From: Hyalella azteca
Lineage: Eukaryota > Arthropoda > Malacostraca > Amphipoda > Hyalellidae
Assembly (NCBI RefSeq): GCF_000764305.2
Contig: NW_025947651.1
Span: 73,434 to 137,433 of the forward strand
DNA length: 64,000 nt
Direction of reading: 5' to 3'
This document shows positions 60,106 through 64,000 of this stretch, piece after piece. Both the position numbers and the translations under genes were made by a program. The notes under the pieces were generated by a model. It was not told the origin of the DNA. It worked only from the letters and a program-made list of their open reading frames with translations, and did not search any database. Numbering within the stretch: the first letter of the stretch is position 1; each line of letters opens with the position of its first letter.

Positions 60106-60404
60106 AATGTCTTCGTTTGTTTTTGCAGCGTTAATTGAAATAACGCAATTATAAATTGTGCATGTTAAAAAACGAACAAAACGAAAGCGTATCCGCGGAG
60201 CCAGAAAACGACAAAGCAAAACCCGTTGCAATAAAAACTTGAAGGCTTGGCAAACCAGTATACCTACTAAAAAATAGTGTACGCTTAGATAGACCAACTA
60301 TCCGCTCTAGAAATCTTCTAGAAACCGGATTGTTGTGCAAGCCTGACGCAATCCGGCGTAGAAACCGAAAGCGGTTTCTTGTCGGTACGATCAAGCGCTG
60401 GCTA

Positions 60405-60630
60405 CCTACGTAATACACGTTCCTAGATACGATACGTAGTGACACATGGTTATGTGATACACGTACCTAGATACGTAACGTAGTAACACATGGTTATGTG
60501 ATACACGTACCTAGATACGATACGTAGTGATACATGGTTATGTGATACACGTACCTAGATACGATACGTAGCTATACATGGTTATACGATACTCTTACCT
60601 AGTGATACATGGTTATGTGATACGTAGCGA
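60405..60630. repeat. 45-bp repeat in intron 4
   Basis: About five units with GATACACGTACCTAGATACG and ACATGGTTATGT; repeated at 62448-62673. Confidence 0.9.
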
Positions 60631-60744
60631 GTCTCAGTATCTATATTACAGTTAACAGCTCGCATCTATATTCATATACATTTTATCTTGTACAAAATAA
60701 TTAGCTTGAGACTATTTAACTGAACATTTTGTTGTTCATTGCAG

Positions 60745-61203
60745 ACTCACCGAGCAGCAGCAGCAACAACAGCAGTTATGGCATGTCGCTTTCTGCGGGG
60801 GGATTCGTAGACCCCAACTCGGGGCCGGTGCCTCCTAGCTATCCTACAGGACTCTCTGCCACATCACACATGTCCTCAACATCCTCACACCACAACATGC
60901 AGTCATCACACGCGATGTCGTCACCACACACGCTGCCCGCGTCACCACACTACGGTCAGATGACTCCAAGTAACGATTTATCATCACTTCTGATGGGACA
61001 AACATCATCACACTTGGGGCATCATTTGGGCATGAGCCAACATCCGTTGAATAACGTGAATCCTTCGAGTCCTTCGTCAGCGGAGGATTTCTTCATGGTG
61101 GATATGCAGATGAGCGGCAGGATGAAAAAGAAGGGACGTAAGCCCAAGCCTCTGGAGGGGGGATCTAACCCCCAGCAATGTAGCAAGAGGAAGAGCAGAG
61201 AAG
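60745..61203 (+). CDS. Eip74EF: E74-like ETS factor, exon 5, first assembled copy
   Basis: Exon between acceptor GTTCATTGCAG and donor GAAG|GTGAGA. The spare G plus AC gives Asp, then SPSSSSNNSSYGMSLSAG and a Ser/His/Met/Pro-rich region, an acidic-hydrophobic patch AEDFFMVDMQMSGRMKKKG, and a basic stretch RKPKPLEGG ... CSKRKSRE that leads directly into the ETS domain. The basic run may be a nuclear localisation signal (inference). One G is left over. The exon is repeated base for base at 62788-63246 inside a 2,042-bp duplicated block, so only one of the two is likely to exist in the real chromosome. Confidence 0.9.
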
Positions 61204-61325
61204 GTGAGAAATGTCGTTGTTTGCGGTATAATGAATATATATTCATTGTTTCATTACTCAAAATAACGCTTGTAATACGAATAATAATTCAAACTTAAAA
61301 CACGGCAATGTACATAGTTCTTAGC

Positions 61326-61690
61326 ATCAACGACTAACCCAACTTATCGTTCTCAGGATCAACGACTAACACAACTTATCTCTCTAAGTATCAGCGACTA
61401 ACACAACTTATCATTCTCACGATCAACGACTAACACAACTTATCGTTCTCACGATAAACGACTAACACAACTTATCGTTCTCACGATCAACGACTAACCC
61501 AACTTATCGTTCTCAGGATATACGACTAACACAACTTATTTTTTTTTCATTGATCAACGACTAACCCGACTTATCGTTCTCGTGATCTACGACTAACACA
61601 ACTTATTTTATTCATTGATCAACGACTAACCCAACTTGTCGTTCTCACGACCAACGACTAACCCAACTTATCGTTCTCAGGATCTACGAC
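61326..61690 (+). repeat. 32-bp array of 3' splice-site modules (copy 1)
   Basis: Same array as at 63369-63733; it belongs to the duplicated block. Each unit carries CTAAC followed by a pyrimidine-rich stretch and CAG or CAC. Confidence 0.9.
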
Positions 61691-61735
61691 ATTCCTATGG
61701 GAGTTCCTACTGAAGTTGCTACAGGATAGCGAGTG
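61681..61735 (+). pseudogene. Truncated first copy of the ETS exon ending at an N
   Basis: The first 55 bases of the ETS exon (GA TCT ACG ACA TTC CTA ...) appear here and stop at the single N at 61736. The complete exon is at 63724-63916. This is the edge of an assembly join rather than a decayed gene: everything from 59694 to 61735 is repeated at an offset of 2,043 after the N. Confidence 0.85.
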
Positions 61736-61736
61736 N
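61736..61736. other. Single N contig join
   Basis: One ambiguous base between the two identical 2,042-bp blocks, inside the ETS exon of copy 1. Confidence 0.95.
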
Positions 61737-62787
61737 TTCTATTTCGTGTCTTGGATCGTTATCACTTGCTATATTGTTTTTTGAATGTTAAATATTTGAG
61801 AATTTTTTTTACAGTTGGAAGTGTCGTATGAAGAATATTTTTAAGAATGTCTCGCCAAATTTAGCAATGTTGAAATCCGAAATTATGTCCAGCATGTTTA
61901 AACCAAAATTTAAAAATTTGAATCAAAATTTAATATCTTTAAATCGAAATTTGAAATCTTAAAAATCAAAGTGTAAAATCTTCAAATCAAAATTTAAAAT
62001 CTTTATATCAAAATTTAAAATCTTTTTACAAAACTTTAAAATATTCAAATCAAAATATAAAATCTTCATGCAAAAATTTAAAATATTCAAATTAAAATTT
62101 AAAATCTTTATCCCAATATTTAAAATATTTTAATCAGCGCTTAAAATCAATGTCTTCGTTTGTTTTTGCAGCGTTAATTGAAATAACGCAATTATAAATT
62201 GTGCATGTTAAAAAACGAACAAAACGAAAGCGTATCCGCGGAGCCAGAAAACGACAAAGCAAAACCCGTTGCAATAAAAACTTGAAGGCTTGGCAAACCA
62301 GTATACCTACTAAAAAATAGTGTACGCTTAGATAGACCAACTATCCGCTCTAGAAATCTTCTAGAAACCGGATTGTTGTGCAAGCCTGACGCAATCCGGC
62401 GTAGAAACCGAAAGCGGTTTCTTGTCGGTACGATCAAGCGCTGGCTACCTACGTAATACACGTTCCTAGATACGATACGTAGTGACACATGGTTATGTGA
62501 TACACGTACCTAGATACGTAACGTAGTAACACATGGTTATGTGATACACGTACCTAGATACGATACGTAGTGATACATGGTTATGTGATACACGTACCTA
62601 GATACGATACGTAGCTATACATGGTTATACGATACTCTTACCTAGTGATACATGGTTATGTGATACGTAGCGAGTCTCAGTATCTATATTACAGTTAACA
62701 GCTCGCATCTATATTCATATACATTTTATCTTGTACAAAATAATTAGCTTGAGACTATTTAACTGAACATTTTGTTGTTCATTGCAG

Positions 62788-63246
62788 ACTCACCGAGCAG
62801 CAGCAGCAACAACAGCAGTTATGGCATGTCGCTTTCTGCGGGGGGATTCGTAGACCCCAACTCGGGGCCGGTGCCTCCTAGCTATCCTACAGGACTCTCT
62901 GCCACATCACACATGTCCTCAACATCCTCACACCACAACATGCAGTCATCACACGCGATGTCGTCACCACACACGCTGCCCGCGTCACCACACTACGGTC
63001 AGATGACTCCAAGTAACGATTTATCATCACTTCTGATGGGACAAACATCATCACACTTGGGGCATCATTTGGGCATGAGCCAACATCCGTTGAATAACGT
63101 GAATCCTTCGAGTCCTTCGTCAGCGGAGGATTTCTTCATGGTGGATATGCAGATGAGCGGCAGGATGAAAAAGAAGGGACGTAAGCCCAAGCCTCTGGAG
63201 GGGGGATCTAACCCCCAGCAATGTAGCAAGAGGAAGAGCAGAGAAG
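62788..63246 (+). CDS. Eip74EF: E74-like ETS factor, exon 5, second assembled copy
   Basis: Identical to 60745-61203 in sequence, flanks and splice sites. This copy is the one physically contiguous with the intact ETS exon at 63724, so it is the better one to use in a gene model. Splicing both copies in series would keep the frame (each is 459 bp and phase 1 to phase 1), but no sequence difference separates them, so a real in-frame exon duplication is unlikely. Confidence 0.85.
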
Positions 63247-63368
63247 GTGAGAAATGTCGTTGTTTGCGGTATAATGAATATATATTCATTGTTTCATTAC
63301 TCAAAATAACGCTTGTAATACGAATAATAATTCAAACTTAAAACACGGCAATGTACATAGTTCTTAGC

Positions 63369-63733
63369 ATCAACGACTAACCCAACTTATCGTTCTCAGG
63401 ATCAACGACTAACACAACTTATCTCTCTAAGTATCAGCGACTAACACAACTTATCATTCTCACGATCAACGACTAACACAACTTATCGTTCTCACGATAA
63501 ACGACTAACACAACTTATCGTTCTCACGATCAACGACTAACCCAACTTATCGTTCTCAGGATATACGACTAACACAACTTATTTTTTTTTCATTGATCAA
63601 CGACTAACCCGACTTATCGTTCTCGTGATCTACGACTAACACAACTTATTTTATTCATTGATCAACGACTAACCCAACTTGTCGTTCTCACGACCAACGA
63701 CTAACCCAACTTATCGTTCTCAGGATCTACGAC
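63369..63733 (+). repeat. 32-bp array whose last unit is the ETS exon acceptor
   Basis: Eleven units of about 32 bp built on CGACTAACNCAACTTATCGT then TCTCAG/C GATCNACGA. Every unit has CTAAC, a good branch-point match. The last unit supplies the real acceptor (branch-like A at 63704, AG at 63722-63723) and the first ten exon bases GATCTACGAC. Intact AGs at the acceptor position also occur at 63398-63399, 63430-63431 and 63558-63559; most other units read CAC or have drifted. Confidence 0.9.
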
Positions 63734-63916
63734 ATTCCTATGGGAGTTCCTACTGAAGTTGCTACAGGATAGCGAGTGTTGTCCTAAGTACATCAAGTGG
63801 ACTAACCGCGAGAAAGGAGTCTTCAAACTCGTCGACTCTAAGGCCGTGTCCAAACTCTGGGGCCAGCACAAGAACAAACCCGACATGAACTACGAGACCA
63901 TGGGCAGAGCGCTCAG
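63724..63916 (+). CDS. Eip74EF: E74-like ETS factor, exon 6: first three quarters of the ETS domain
   Basis: Acceptor ATCGTTCTCAG, donor CTCAG|GTATAT. The spare G of exon 5 plus GA gives Gly, then [15 protein letters not shown], the helix 1 region of an ETS domain. This is followed by [20 protein letters not shown] and [22 protein letters not shown], covering helix 2, the turn and most of recognition helix 3. The wording [16 protein letters not shown] and [14 protein letters not shown] is typical of the E74/ELF subgroup. ETS domains bind GGAA cores using two arginines of helix 3; the first is intact here and the second codon is split AG| by the intron. The remaining helix 3 end, the final strands and the stop codon are outside the window. 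Both splice boundaries overlap tandem repeats. Confidence 0.95.
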
Positions 63917-64000
63917 GTATATATCAACTTATTATTATATTATAATTAGTATTATATTAGTAATTGGTAGTATATAAGAGCGCTCAGGTATATATCAACT
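63906..64000 (+). repeat. 71-bp tandem repeat containing the ETS exon donor
   Basis: The 24 bases from 63906 (AGAGCGCTCAG|GTATATATC...) recur exactly at 63977-64000, where the window ends. The last 11 coding bases plus the donor are therefore duplicated; the number of copies beyond 64000 is unknown. Confidence 0.9.

Larger units (their letters stand above)
59694..61735 (+). other. 2,042-bp block, duplicated copy 1 (probable false duplication)
   Basis: Identical as far as I can see to 61737-63778 at offset 2,043, separated by one N. It holds intron 4 repeats, exon 5, the splice-site array and the first 55 bp of the ETS exon. Breaking in mid-exon at an N points to two overlapping contigs placed end to end. 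Confidence 0.9.
61737..63778 (+). other. 2,042-bp block, duplicated copy 2
   Basis: Second copy of 59694-61735. It continues without a break into the rest of the ETS exon, so this copy carries the correct right-hand flank. Confidence 0.9.

Noticed and set aside
60091..60445. Two overlapping minus-strand frames (68 and 98 codons) in intron 4, repeated at 62134-62488
   Set aside because: They lie within intron sequence and a repeat region; no recognised motif, and the second occurrence is the assembly duplicate.

Overview
The window looks like nuclear DNA from an arthropod, probably a crustacean (inference). It is AT-rich between arrays, gene-poor, and packed with minisatellites of 12-60 bp and CAG/CTG, GTG and CA microsatellites. 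Exons have GT-AG splice sites and the one recognisable gene is a large spliced ETS-domain transcription factor. I see no operons, bacterial genes, tRNA, rRNA or CRISPR.

The only gene I can support is an E74/Eip74EF-type (ELF-class) ETS factor on the + strand. Six coding exons were located: 32729-34052, 50980-51387, 58107-58181, 59162-59359, 60745-61203 (repeated at 62788-63246) and 63724-63916. The first five end with one spare base and each next exon supplies two, so one frame runs through about 885 codons and into the ETS DNA-binding domain. The domain is cut at the intron after GRALR near the window end; the last exon(s) and stop codon lie beyond 64000. Introns are about 16.9, 6.7, 1.0, 1.4 and (after removing the assembly duplicate) 0.5 kb. 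In Drosophila this gene is an ecdysone-induced early gene with nested promoters; that is family knowledge, not something shown here.

Layout: 1-30.9 kb is upstream DNA, almost all tandem arrays separated by AT-rich unique sequence, with one GC-rich CCAAT/CRE promoter-like cluster near 3.77-3.87 kb. 30.9-32.7 kb is the 5' flank and leader of the ETS gene, with four short upstream ORFs. 32.7-34.05 kb is the large first coding exon. 34-51 kb is intron 1, again filled with arrays. 51-64 kb holds the remaining exons, with a second CCAAT/CRE cluster at about 52.0 kb in intron 2.

Assembly quality matters here. Two copies of the 38-bp Nextera mate-pair junction adapter are embedded (18357-18394 and 22811-22848). 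The second is followed by 81 bp copied from 17747, as expected for a circularised fragment of about 5 kb. Six isolated single N characters sit at contig joins, mostly at the edge of a near-perfect array, and there is one 179-N gap. A 2,042-bp block containing exon 5 is repeated on either side of an N and is very probably a false duplication.

The most interesting biology is at the ETS exon. Its 3' splice site, including a CTAAC branch-point-like motif, pyrimidine-rich tract, CAG and the first ten coding bases, is the last unit of an 11-copy 32-bp tandem array. Its 5' splice site is also duplicated 71 bp downstream. Tandem expansion has therefore captured both boundaries of the DNA-binding-domain exon.
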